In this document: positions 1 to 10,464 of the stretch, piece after piece | Layout: every line of letters begins with the position of its first letter | Position numbering within the stretch: the stretch's first letter is position 1 | Origin: Choristoneura fumiferana | Lineage: Eukaryota > Arthropoda > Insecta > Lepidoptera > Tortricidae | Length of the DNA: 64,000 nt | Assembly (NCBI RefSeq): GCF_025370935.1 | Contig: NC_133494.1 | Location: 12,378,946 to 12,442,945 of the forward strand | Reading direction: 5' to 3' | Translations under genes and position numbers: made by a program | Notes under the pieces: model-generated | What the model was told of the DNA's origin: nothing | What the model saw: the letters and a program-made list of their open reading frames with translations, nothing else | Databases searched by the model: none

Positions 1-510
1 ATTAATAATCAATCGATAAATTAAATATTAAATAGGTAGGTATATCAAAATTGTCATTATAAAATGGTGATTGTAAAACTGTGTATGCTAAGCTAATGGA
101 AACGATTTTTTCAACATATGTATTTATAAACGTATTTTCATTAATACCACAACAAACTTTACTGTTACAATAATAATAATAAAAAACTTCGACAAACATT
201 CAATAAATCTCAACGTTTCTAAATTGTGTTTGTTTTCTATCTTTGTGCCATAAAAATCATAAATACTTACATATATTTACTGACTTTACCTAACCTAATT
301 TTTTTTTTTTATATATAACTTTTTTTATTTTTTTACTTGATGGATTTGCACGCTAATCTAAGTTAAATTTAAATAAACTCAAACTTTAATATTCCATGAT
401 GGAAGTGCAGCCTAACGCCGCTCTTGCCGCGGGCCGGAGCGCGACACCACATATCGATAAGATCGTCCCGCGTGCTTTTATTGTTTCAGTCGTTTCAGCG
501 GAACCCCCTT
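1..510. other. Non-genic flank, GC-richer at its right end
   Basis: No gene seen. The first 400 bases are AT-rich with long T runs. From about 411 to 505 the sequence turns GC-rich and contains a TATCGATA octamer at about 453. This is the only part of the left flank lying immediately before the duplicated region. Its counterpart before the second copy would lie inside the 100-N gap, so it cannot be compared. Confidence 0.5.
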
Positions 511-1102
511 CCCCATCCACCTCCGGGGCAACCTAAAAAATCTAAATGGACACTCTAAATGTCACGTATAGGCATTAAATGCCATTTGTGCGCAAATTAA
601 ATATACGTGTTTTACATTTTTAGGTCGAATTAGGGGCGTAATTAAATTGCTGGGCGCGATTTTTTCGGGCTGGTAATACTTAAAATGTTTTAGATATTTT
701 GGTGGGGACTGATATATGTATGTGATGTGTATATTTACTTACATATTTAAGATGTTGTTAGCCGGAGATAATAGAAAAATAATTAAATTTGACTCATGTT
801 TGCGACAGCGGGAAACGACAGAGAGCGAAAGATAAAGATATTTTTAATCATATTATGAAAGGTAAGCTTATTTTATTTGTGGTGAACACATTATGCGTCA
901 TATCACATATTTTGATAGAAAAACAAAACCACGTGCATCATCCTTTTTTAAATTGCCTACATTAATTACATTTCATGAGTATGACACTATCTAAACTATT
1001 TCATCTGTGATTTTCCTATAAATAAATAAAAATATTTTTCCCAAATAATTAATTCCTCAATGAACAATTTCATATGGAAAAAGTTTTTCTTTTACTTGTA
1101 AT

Positions 1103-1514
1103 AATGAGGGCTATCAAGTATGAATTCGCCGCTAGAGGCGCTAGTGTAGCGTGAGGTCTCCGAAATTGCAAATCTCATAGTTTTTATTTATTTAAAATTA
1201 GAATCATTTTATGAATATTTTGCATTACCTGAAATTAATTATGGCAATTCTGCGTTACGGGGCAATGCATGTCTGTGTTTTGAGACAGTTTTTTCTTTCG
1301 GAAACTTTTGTCCTCCCTTTTTTACCGAACAAAACGGGACTACGCAACACTGTGGTTGCTCGATATTTTTATGGTACGGTTTTAAGGTGTATTGAATATG
1401 ATTTTAATCTAAACTTTGTTTTCGCGCCCGTAATAACAGACTTTGAAAGCCACACTTAAAAACCTCACGCAACAGTGGCGCCATCTAAAAAGCCAAAAAA
1501 CGATAGCCCTCATT
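1103..1514. mobile_element. MITE with AATGAGGGCTATC inverted ends
   Basis: A 412-bp element starting aatgagggctatc and ending gatagccctcatt, so the ends are inverted repeats. A second inverted block lies just inside: gcgctagtgtagcgtgaggt on the left matches the reverse complement of acctcacgcaacagtggcgc on the right. An 82-codon open frame at 1211-1459 fills the interior but has no recognisable domain and is probably chance. The element is in both region copies (10054-10464), so it predates their divergence. No convincing target duplication was seen. MITE class inferred from structure. Confidence 0.75.
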
Positions 1515-2138
1515 TCATGATTATTGTAAAACTAACCTTACCTACCTATAGATTTCTACCTGATAGTCCTGAAATATATCCTGAATAGTTCACAGTTTAA
1601 GAAAAAAAAAACATTCGTTAATATGAAACGGTTGGAAAATTAATAATTCGGGAAAAACCAGGATCCCTTATCTATGGATAAAACACACTAAGAAACATCC
1701 ACCTAAATCCTGCCCATCTAATCTCAAACATCCCACTCAAAAATCAAAAGGGGCCGGACTCGGCCGGACAAAGCAAAGAAATCGTTGATAAACATTTAAT
1801 GCATGTATAAAAATGGCAATAAATTTGATTTACGCTTCTGTCCCGGTAAAAAAGGGTAATATCGAAAAATAACATGCGAATGGAGGGTGGGGATTAGGCA
1901 ATATTTGTGTGTGGAGGAGGTCGACCAGAGTTTTGGCTTGTTAGGATTCATTAATTAGAAACGATATAACACATTTTAGGATTTTAACAGGGATATGAAC
2001 AAATGAGACTACACAATGCGCACACGGGTCGTATTTGTATATTTTTCTGTAAGTAATGTAGTAAAGTATGATAAATATATTAATTTCAACTGGCTCTAAG
2101 TGTTTCCACTAACTTACAAATTTTATTTAAACAGTCAA
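1515..2138. other. Non-repetitive, non-genic stretch
   Basis: No gene or repeat recognised. The sequence is nearly identical in copy B (about 10465-11090) and includes GC-richer patches around 1750-1770 and 1880-1930. It could be ordinary unique DNA or contain non-coding elements. Confidence 0.4.
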
Positions 2139-2395
2139 GGGCAGTGTACAGTCAAGGGCAAAGATATCGACACGGCCAAAGTTGCAAAAATATGTAAACA
2201 CGGCCTTAATGTTAAGTGCATAAAGACGTGTATACATATTTTTGCAACTTTGGCCGTGTCGATGCATTTAATTTTAAGACCACCAATATTGTACGTCCGA
2301 AATGGGCAAACTGTTGATACTATTCAATGTATGACTTGCGATCTTTTGTACAGTCAAGGGCAAAGATATCGACACGGCCAAAGTTGTAAAAACAA
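2139..2395. repeat. Truncated palindromic repeat (acagtcaagggcaaag family)
   Basis: Positions 2167-2196 and 2233-2262 are perfect 30-bp inverted repeats (core cacggccaaagttgcaaaaa). A third copy of the motif, preceded by tgtacagtcaagggcaaa, starts at 2348 but breaks off at about 2389. In copy B the equivalent third block is longer and pairs perfectly over 60 bp, so copy A probably lost part of this element. The acagtcaag end resembles the short MITE at 24088-24188. Confidence 0.7.
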
Positions 2396-2437
2396 AGTTG
2401 ATTGTAAAAACATAGCTACCTATGAGTATATATAAGT

Positions 2438-2995
2438 ATACTAGTACAAGGCCCCTCCACACTCAAACCCCAATCAAACTGTACTCACGAACCAAAACAC
2501 GGACAAAAACTTTCAAGAACGGAAATCTCTTTGAAATAAATACATTATAGAGCCGCGGCGGAGCCAAGCATGAGTACAAGAAGCCACTTAAAAAGATTGG
2601 CACTCAGCGAACCGGCATAATCTATGCAAATTACGCCAAATTAGGAGTCGTCAACACGCTACGCCTCCTCAGAGTAATTCGGAAGGCAAACCCTCCTTTA
2701 TTATTAATATTTATTCCATGCCTCGGCCGAATCAAGAAAAATGTAAAAATCTCCGAAGCGCCGTTGATGAGACGAATAAACATTATGGAGTTCCTCGAAC
2801 ATGGTTGGTGTTGTTGTACGGGAAGTTATAGCGTTTTAAAATCAACCCCCGCTTTAGTTAGATATGTAAATACCTACTTCATTTTAGTTTTTTATGACAC
2901 AGAGTGGCAAACGAGTAGTGGGTCATTTATAAAAATATGTATACATATTACTAATTTGGCAATTTATAGCCAATCGAAATAAGTTAAGTAGAAAC
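2438..2995. other. Non-genic stretch, strongly alike in both copies
   Basis: No gene recognised. 2438-2740 matches copy B (about 11445-11745) almost base for base, whereas 2820-2940 has several small indels between copies. In copy B the 2.3-kb transposon sits in this stretch; its empty site here is the atatt at 2945-2949. Confidence 0.5.
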
Positions 2996-3041
2996 TTTAG
3001 AACTAGTTGATAAATTAATGAATTTATCAACTAGTTCTAAA
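2996..3041. repeat. Perfect 21-bp palindrome with 4-base spacer
   Basis: The arms 2996-3016 and 3021-3041 are exact reverse complements around the spacer aatg. The core tagaactagttgataaatt reads outward on both sides. The hairpin directly abuts the LINE 3' fragment that follows, and the same hairpin is in copy B at 14290-14335. It may be a decayed foldback element or a by-product of the LINE insertion. Confidence 0.9.
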
Positions 3042-3340
3042 GGCCCCAACGGCCATCTGTTCTTCGTGCTATATGGCCCACCTGCCCATGCCACTTCAAT
3101 GAGCTAATTCGAGTGGAGACCGCAGTTCCGCAAGCGCAGCGTAGGACGTCCACCAACGAGATGGACGGATGACCTGGTTAAAGACTTGTTTGACTTTAAT
3201 AATAAAATATTTATTATTATTTATTTAAGCCACGGGTTCACGGTAGATGCAGGCCGCTGCAAACCGAAGCGACTAAAGGTCTATGGGGGAGGCCTATGGC
3301 CAACAGTGGACGTCCTATAGCTGAGATGATGATGATGATT
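3042..3340 (+). mobile_element. LINE 3' end with inverted 5' part (twin-primed insert)
   Basis: From 3111 the plus strand reads the C-terminal end of a non-LTR retrotransposon ORF2: EWRP, then GRPPTRWTDDLVK, then, after an AT-rich insert at about 3184-3228, MQAAANRSD and GEAYGQQWTSY with a stop at 3322-3324 and a short (GAT)n tail. Stops at other codons show it is dead. The preceding 3042-3110 encodes the part that should come just before (LKWHGQVGHIARRTDGRWG), but on the minus strand. A 5' inversion joined to a forward 3' end is the known signature of twin priming during LINE insertion. It is present in both copies. Confidence 0.85.
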
Positions 3341-3662
3341 TAAGGGCCGGCATAACGTACCTGTGTTATCCCACGTGTTGGTGCGTCCATGGGCCGCGAT
3401 AGGTAATTGATTCCCATCAGGTGACCCGCATACTCGTTTTCCCACTCTTATGTAAAAAAAAAAAACTAGATTTTTACTTATTCTAAGCCTTAAAACCAAT
3501 ATTTACAAAATATAAGCAGATCGCTGTTGGGCAGGTTGCCCATAAGGCTGGCTGCGTTTCCTCGTTGTATGGCAATGCCAATACGTTGACGCAAGAAAAG
3601 AGCTAGCCCTATATGGTCACTCGTGGTAAGGACAAGCTTCTTAGCTACATGATAATATAAAC

Positions 3663-3890
3663 TTTTTTTTATTCGTCTGGATGGCAAACGAGCAGTGAGT
3701 CTCCTGATGGTAAGAGATCACCACCGCCCATAAACATCTGCAACACCAGGGGTATTGCAGATGCGTTGCCAACCTAGAGGCCTAAGATGGGATACCTCAA
3801 GTGCCAGTAATTTCACCGGCTGTCTTAATCTCCACGCCGCAACACCACAGTGGAAGCATTGCTGCTTCACGGCAGGATTAGCGAGCAAGA
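3663..3890 (+). repeat. Dispersed repeat D (poly-T, gatggcaaacgagca start)
   Basis: Begins with a T run followed by attcgtctggatggcaaacg, then a ctgcaacaccaggggtattgcag segment that is itself an inverted repeat, and ends near cacggcaggattagcgagca. Other copies are at 14955-15182, 23287-23578 and, reversed and truncated, at 42084-42205 and 59479-59608. I recognise it as an abundant lepidopteran repeat of uncertain class. The poly-T side suggests a poly-A tail on the minus strand, hence perhaps a retroposon read backwards. Confidence 0.8.
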
Positions 3891-3934
3891 ACTGTACTTA
3901 TAAAAAAAAAATATTATACTTATTAACTGTTTTT

Positions 3935-4486
3935 ATCTAAAATGTCGTAAAGTTACATTATTCTTTACATATCAGAAGGTGAAGTGCATAGTTTATGGTC
4001 AGCGAAAAATTAAAAAGTTAAAAAGAATTGCAGGCGGCGCTAGCTCGAAATAATGAATTAGCGCGCCTGCAATCAGTCACTTTTTTTTTAAAGGTTAAAA
4101 AGCCATGGAAATGTTGACACAAGTCGATACAGCCAAGTCTAATGGCGGTATCAGATATTTTGTTGGAACTCCGGACTTTTTTTATTGGGTCTGAAATAGC
4201 TTGTGGTGTTTTTCCGTGGAAAAATACACCTGCAGTTATTTTTAATGAAAAAGGCGGGAAAGCATAAGAAAATATTGAAATAAAATTAAATTTTTATAAT
4301 ATATTAAAGAAAAAGTTTGTTCTATTTCAGAATTATTCACCATTTTTGAGAAAAGCTTATATTGTCTCGGCTGGAAATAGCAATTGCTGGCTTCGTATTA
4401 GTTAAACGGACTCGCAAGCTCGTCCGTTTAATACTGATACTCAGCCAGCAATTGCCTACTTCCAGGCCACGACATAATCTACTATA
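3935..4486. mobile_element. Segment of about 550 bp present only in copy A
   Basis: Copy B runs from aactgtttt straight to aaagatca (about 15227-15235), so this block is an insertion in A or a deletion in B. It holds two hairpins: one at about 4027-4073 (attgcaggcg and cgcctgcaat arms) and a larger one at 4368-4467. No open frame and no clear target duplication were found, and the ends are not good inverted repeats. Probably a non-autonomous element, but the class is unknown. Confidence 0.6.
4368..4467. repeat. Nested hairpin, caattgctggct arms
   Basis: The outer arms carry agcaattgctggct and agccagcaattgcct; an inner pair reads ttaaacggac and gtccgtttaa around gcaagc. The whole lies within the block unique to copy A and would form a long stem, as MITEs of this size do. 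Confidence 0.7.
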
Positions 4487-4489
4487 AAG

Positions 4490-6900
4490 ATCAAACGAAT
4501 ATAAATATTTTAATGTAGAAGTATAAGTAACAATTGCTGCTATTCAAAGTTATCTGAGAGTTTTTTTTTTTAACTTCAACCATGTCGAACTATACAACGC
4601 AGCGGTAGAAACATTAAAAAAAGTTAAGAAAGCGGCAAAACTAAAAGGAATGCAAATAAAAATCATAAAATCTCCCAAAAAACATTGTTTTAAATAATGA
4701 CCGTAGCAGGCCGGGTATAAAATGTTCTCGCCAGAAGAAAGCTACCGGTCGTTTCTTCTCGATGACATTTTGTACCTGGACCAGTTACTGCTCAAACATT
4801 CCTCATAATGCAGTTTTTTATGCCACCACGTGCAAAACGAAGGAAATACTGAAGAATAAGTTTAAATTGTCTAAATAACTTTGTATTACCTACTTGTATA
4901 CTATCCGTAGTTTATATTTCGGCAAGAAACATTTTTATTGTTATAAATATTTGAATATGATCATTATCATTTTCGGCCTCTAAACGAGTATGTCCTACTG
5001 CTGGACACAAGCCTCCTTTCAGACTAATAGAGTTTGAGGTTGAGTTCAAATACACGCGGTCTTAGAGTACATTAAGAAATGTTATGTTTTGCTGGCGTAC
5101 TTACCTAATAGGTATCAGACAATTTCACATATGTAAATTCCGAAAAATTAGAAATGCGAGTACATCTGGGCTCGAACACCGATCCCCTGGATCAATCAAA
5201 CCGCCTAAAGGTTTTGTCTTAAGTTTAAAAAACACGCTACGGCTTTTTCTAAACATTTGAACAGGTTATTTTTATTTCCGTAAATTTCAAATAACCTGAT
5301 ACTGATTAGCTGCCGAATCCAAACTAAGTATAAGTAATTCTAACTCGCAAGGCAAATAGCCAAGAAGGTTGAGTATGTTAGTTAGAATCCGATCAGTCTT
5401 TTGTTTCAAGGACTTTTTTGAACAAATGTTGCACAAACGTTGGCCATTTCTATTAGGTCCCCGCTGGATTTTCCAAACCCTGAGCTCAGGCTCAGCAGAC
5501 GGCCTCCTTACCTATACCTAGACATCACTCACCAAATCCACTCGGCTAACCCCCGACGCATACACAAATTGCACACGCCTAAATGGGTTCCGTAGTCCGT
5601 CCACCGGCCCGCTAGTCATTAAGCCACGGAAGCAAGTACAGCGGACCAATTTCCCTAGGCCGGGTCACCAATTAACGACACTTGGTGGACGCCGACCGAA
5701 GGGTTAGGCAAGATGTTTGTTATGATTTACGTAAGGGCCGAACCCTACGGACTTACGGGTTACGCTGTGTGGAGCGAAGGTGAATTTTATTGACTCTGGT
5801 TGCGGAAAGCTGGCTAATTGAAAGCCCTGGTTTTGATTTAGATTGTTATTTCAACAGGCTCAGCAGCAGGCTTAATGCCAACGGATTATTTGAAATCAAG
5901 CACAATTTTAGTTCAACTTTATACAGTCATGTCTTTTTTTGTATTGATCGAGTAAATGATGGTGTTATTGTAATTTAAGTAGAGTTCTGGGTAATTGGCA
6001 TAACAAACGACACACTATAATTCTTTTGATGAAAAAAATGTGAAAGTCTACGAGTATTAACCCCTTTACACCATTAAATTAATTAAAAAACAATCAATGA
6101 CCTATACCAAAATGCTTGATGGAAACTTTACCATAAAATCAAAATGCCTTTTGAATTTTAGTTGCAAAACTATAAACTATCTTTGCACGGGAGGAAGGGA
6201 ACTCTTGAATATTTCCAAATAACCTAATCTAAAGTGAGTCAGAGCTCTCAGAAGAGCTAAACTGTTTCAAGTAGAAAGAAGAAATTATTGGCAGTTGCTT
6301 TCCAAAGAAAACAATGGTTGTCCTTATTTAAAAGAGACTATGTTATTGCGCTTTTTTGCCCTAACGGTGAACCATTTTTAATAAAAGTTGCTCTAGAGCC
6401 ATATAAAAATGTCTTTATTTGTTTAGGCGTTGCCCTAAAATCATTAAAAAAGTAGAACCCAAAACTAATGCAGTTTTTGTGGATTTTCTAACGGTATCTT
6501 TCTCTTCCCGTTAGTGTTATGCAAATTGTACAACAGAACGAATTAGCGTAAAAACTGTACGGGATGTTAAAAAAAATGTGATAATTATCAGTAGTTTTTA
6601 TACTGTTCCTGCCAGTCAGGCAGATTATTTATACAATAGTAAGTATATTTCCCGAAAGCAATCATAAATTATATGTAATAGACACCATTTAGAAAGTAAT
6701 TCGGAAGAAGTGAACTTTTATGAACTTTTGTAAGTGTTTCTTGAGAACTTGAATTCGGTTTTTGACCTAAAGTACCTGTATAAGGTATTTTAAGCAGGGT
6801 TATTTTAGTGCGTATACAGTGTTTTTATCGTAGCTAGGCTTGTTATGCATAGGTATGTTGTGTTACACTATAATCATTATTAGTTGTCTGTCACCCGCAA
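4490..6900. other. Non-genic stretch with GC-rich patch at 5455-5765
   Basis: No gene recognised. Most of it is AT-rich. The patch 5455-5765 is GC-richer and matches copy B (about 16195-16515) with almost no difference over some 300 bases, while both flanks carry indels. No codon structure or domain is apparent in that patch in any frame I followed. Confidence 0.45.
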
Positions 6901-6904
6901 CTTC

Positions 6905-6965
6905 GTAGACATATTGTATTGTATTGTAAAACTCTTTATTGTACATAAAACACATGAAAATAACA
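6905..6965 (-). mobile_element. Retroposon 3' tail fragment (minus strand)
   Basis: On the minus strand the end reads acaataaagagttttacaat followed by repeated acaat units: a polyadenylation signal and a short-repeat tail typical of lepidopteran LINE or SINE 3' ends. The same sequence is at 17805-17870 in copy B. Confidence 0.55.
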
Positions 6966-7106
6966 GAACACAGGATAATAAGATATACATATCATGGGAA
7001 CTTTAAACATTCTCGGAATTAAATAATAGCTCACGTTACTCTTTGATGATGTAGCTATTGGTGAGAGAATTTTAAAATGAAATCTTTTTCCTTATATTTA
7101 TTTAGA

Positions 7107-7312
7107 TACCTAAGGCCTTATCCCACTAATATTACGAATGCGAAAGTTTGTAAATCTGCTGCGTACCTTTTCACGTTCAAACTTCTTAACCGCTTTAGTT
7201 TGAGTCCCGGAGACGGACATAGGATATTTTTTATCCCGGAAAATTGCATAGTACCTACGGGATAGCGATAAACGAATTCTACACGGACTGAGCGCGGGCA
7301 ACAGTAACCTCA
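7107..7312 (-). repeat. Dispersed repeat F, minus orientation
   Basis: Starts with tatcccactaatattacgaa and includes the conserved module gacataggatattttttatcc and an end ggactgagcgcgggcaacag. This layout, from the aatatt end to the 'cgcgggcaac' end, is an abundant lepidopteran repeat. Plus-orientation copies end in catttataatatt (8680, 53310). Copy B has it at 18000-18192. The repeat is degenerate and codes for nothing evident. Confidence 0.75.
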
Positions 7313-8454
7313 TAAAAACATTTGCAAAGCGTGTTATGACTGAATAACAAGGAAAATAAATCTCGTATTCGCAATGTTCTGTTCCGCAGAGGCGTAGACT
7401 GATCGAACAAGCCGAGGTGTGGTGGCCCGCAAACACCGCGTGCGAAGAAGCGCGCGTGCAAGTCGGTCCAAGTTGTTAGCAATTGCTTTTAAGGTGTTTA
7501 AGCTGTTGGTTTTGTCTATTAATTGCGTGTGTTAATAGGTAGCCACCACGTAGCCACAGTGTGCAATGTACCGAGAAAACGGTCAACGCCGTCAAATCAG
7601 GGCTTCAAATACCGTTAAAAAGTTGGTATCGTTACCTCTGTAAAACAAATTTAACGTTAAATCGTATTTAACGTTATTTTTTACCGGTATAAAAATAGTA
7701 AAAGCTGTTAACATTAATTCAAAAGTATCGGTAAATGATTACTTCTCACTTTTACATTATATCCACGGTCATCATTCTGCTAAATCTTAGTCGGCTCCTT
7801 TACATAATACAAACTGGGCTTAGTTCACTCCTTCTGACTCGCATATGCTTTAAAGTTGTAGAAAATGATTTTCACGGTTTTGAAGCCGGTTAAATTTTCT
7901 TTCATAAAATAAAAAATACTGTAAAAAATATTATTTGTGAAATTGCTGAGGTTCCGTCACGCCAGTCTCTCAACATTTAAGCAAACAGAGCCACCTACTT
8001 TGGACCCCATTATCATAACTTTTCCCCACCTCGCCTTCAACATTACTCAATTAGAGAAGGTAGCTCGCGAATATGAATGAGTCGCGGTAAGTGAAAAGTG
8101 GGTACTGTGGGAATTTTAAATTCAAGTATCTTTTTGTAGTGCAGGAAGACGTAGATAGATTAACAGGGTTACGTTCTCAAAGGGAAACATGTGAGCTGCC
8201 GACGTCTAGTGTCTGTTCGTTTGTCATGGGGCTATGTATTTCGAACCGTAATATGTATATAGCCCCATACTTACCTTTACCTATGTATTACTATGGCCGC
8301 TATAGCGAATTACAAAAATAAAAATAAAGCTTCAATAAGGTATAAAAAAAAATCTCGACTTTACATAAATTACCACGGAATGTGTAATATTGCCGCTCTT
8401 ACAACTAATGTTTCAAAAATAGACTTTATTTTTATGATCATAATTTTTTTTTAC
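7313..8454. other. Non-genic AT-rich stretch
   Basis: No gene recognised. It includes a run with repeated taacgtta-like pieces at about 7610-7740; copy B has an extra 29-base segment near 18553-18581 within it. Open frames here do not exceed 76 codons and show no known domain. Confidence 0.4.
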
Positions 8455-8680
8455 GAACGTAGTCAAGTACGGTACGTAGCAGTTTGCGAAGAATTTGTTT
8501 ATCGCTATCCAGTGGCAACTAAGCAAATTTCTTGAATAAAAATAATATCCTATGTCCTTCTAAGAGTCTCAAACTACAAATACATAATTATAACTAAAAA
8601 ATCGGTTCAGTGGTTTAAGCTAGAAGAGTGAACAGACAGACTGAGCTACCTACCTTCGCATTTATAATATTTGTAGGGAT
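8455..8680 (+). repeat. Dispersed repeat F, plus orientation
   Basis: Contains tatcctatgtccttctaaga, atcggttcagtggtttaagc, a gacagact segment and the terminal tcgcatttataatatttgta. These are the 3' modules of repeat F. Copy B equivalent is at 19345-19570. Confidence 0.75.
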
Positions 8681-9114
8681 GGACTCGAGACATACAAACA
8701 AAGGTTGGTTCCAGCGGAAGACCAGCGTCGTCTGCAGGTTGACATCATGCTGAGTTGGGACCATTTCGTGACAATTTCTTTTTTTTTTTTGTAAAATGTC
8801 GCGAATAAATGTTTTTTTTTTTCCTTCTTTCAAAGGAAAAATGGTGTACTGTTTCTGAACGATTGTTCACAACTATTTTCCGTGACTTGCTTATCTTTGT
8901 TAAGATTGTCTCACGGCGTACTTTAAAAAACGGGACCGTGATTTCCCGTCCTATTTAAGTTTTTCTATCAGTTTCAAACTTCGGAATCTACTGATCGCAG
9001 CTGGTCAGTCCTCTTTTTCAATTTCAATAAACTGCCGCGTAAACCTATCGATCGTGTCCCGTCTCGCTTGTCGGTTATCGGTGTCGCAGGAAATGGTATC
9101 ATCATTGAACTCAT

Positions 9115-9331
9115 TTTTAACCCTGCTGCAAAGAGGGGTGTTTGTATGTTTGACGCCAAAGGCTGTCTGTCTGTCTGTAGCATTGTGTAGCTCTGAAATG
9201 GATGGACCTATTTCGAAGAGGGTTTTTTCTTACATAAAGCGAGTTTAAATCTTTGGTTATGACCATGTTATGTTTGATAAAAATTGGTTCAGTCGTTTTC
9301 AAATATTAAACGTTGAAAGGGCAATGTCGGG
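9115..9331 (+). repeat. Dispersed repeat G (gaggggtgtt family)
   Basis: Shows aaagaggggtgtttgtatgt, a gctgtctgtctgtctgtagc stretch, gtagctctgaaatggatgga and ggttcagtcgttt. The same modules are at 20030-20250 and at the right window edge (63811-64000). This copy has several one-base deletions relative to copy B, concentrated near the gap. Confidence 0.75.
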
Positions 9332-9357
9332 AGTTTTTAAATTTTAAGGATTCCGTA

Positions 9358-9457
9358 NNNNNNNNNNNNNNNNNNNNNNNNNNNNNNNNNNNNNNNNNNN
9401 NNNNNNNNNNNNNNNNNNNNNNNNNNNNNNNNNNNNNNNNNNNNNNNNNNNNNNNNN
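9358..9457. other. Assembly gap of 100 N
   Basis: Exactly 100 unknown bases, the conventional filler for a gap of unknown size. It lies between the two region copies, so their junction was never sequenced in this assembly. Confidence 1.
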
Positions 9458-10053
9458 CCCCATCCACCTCCGGGGCAACCTAAAAAATCTAAATGGACAC
9501 TCTAAATGTCACGTATAGGCATTAAATGCCATTTGTGCGCAAATTAAATATACGTGTTTTACATTTTTAGGTCGAATTAGGGGCGTAATTAAATTGCTGG
9601 ACGCGATTTTTTCGGGCTGGTAATACTTAAAATGTTTTAGATATTTTGGTGGGGACTGATATGTGTGTGATATGTATATTTACTTACATATTAAAGATGT
9701 CTTTAGGCGGAGAAAATAGAAATATAATTAAATTTGACTCATGTGTGCGTCAGCGGGAAACGACAGAGAACGAAAGAGAAAGATATTTTTAATCATATTA
9801 TGAAAGGTAAGCGCGGTAAGCGGTATTTGTGGTGAACACATTATGCGTCATATCACATATTTTGATAGAAAAACAAAACCACGTGCATCATCCTTTTTTA
9901 AATTGCCTACATTAATTACATTTCATGGGTATGACACTATCTAAACTATTTCATCTGTGATTATCCTATAAATAAATAAAAACATTTTTCCCAAATAATT
10001 AATTCCTCAATGAACAATTTCATATGGAAAAAGTTTTTTTTTTTACTTGTAAT

Positions 10054-10464
10054 AATGAGGGCTATCAAGTATGAATTCGCCGCTAGAGGCGCTAGTGTAG
10101 CGTGAGGTCTCCGAAATTGCAAATCTCATAGTTTTTATTTATTTAAAATTAGAATCATTTTATGAATATTTTGCATTACCTGAAATTAATTATGGCAATT
10201 CTGCGTTACGAGGCAATGCATGTCTGTGTTTTGAGACAGTTTTTTCTTTCGGAAACTTTTGTCCTCCCTTTTTTACCGAACAAAACGGGACTACGCTACA
10301 CTGTGGTTGCTCGATATTTTTATGGTACGGTTTTAAGGTGTATTGAATATGATTTTAATCTAAACTTTGTTTTCGCGCCCGTAATAACAGACTTTGAAAG
10401 CCACACTTAAAAACCTCACGCAACAGTGGCGCCATCTAAAAGCCAAAAAACGATAGCCCTCATT
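10054..10464. mobile_element. MITE with AATGAGGGCTATC ends, copy B
   Basis: Counterpart of 1103-1514, with the same inverted ends and the same interior 82-codon frame (10162-10410), which differs by two residues. Sharing an identical position shows insertion before the two region copies diverged. Confidence 0.75.

Larger units (their letters stand above)
511..9357 (+). repeat. Duplicated region, copy A
   Basis: Copy A of a direct repeat; copy B starts at 9458 with the same bases (ccccatccacctccgggg). Long stretches are identical, for example about 5500-5755 against 16250-16505, whereas other parts carry many one-base indels in short homopolymers. Homology can be followed to about 9331 (copy B about 20250). 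The last 26 bases before the N gap do not match copy B directly. Copy A lacks the 2.3-kb transposon and the 106-bp insert found in copy B and has about 550 bp absent from copy B. Either haplotypes placed in tandem or a recent tandem duplication; the gap at the boundary favours the former. Confidence 0.93.

Noticed and set aside
1211..1459. 82-codon frame conserved in both copies
   Set aside because: It is inside a MITE and both copies are nearly identical DNA anyway, so conservation is no evidence of coding; no domain or start context.
2100..2435. 111-codon plus frame, repeated at 11048-11392
   Set aside because: It lies across the palindromic repeat with 30-60-bp arms; the encoded sequence just mirrors the repeat and differs at the point where the arm is truncated.
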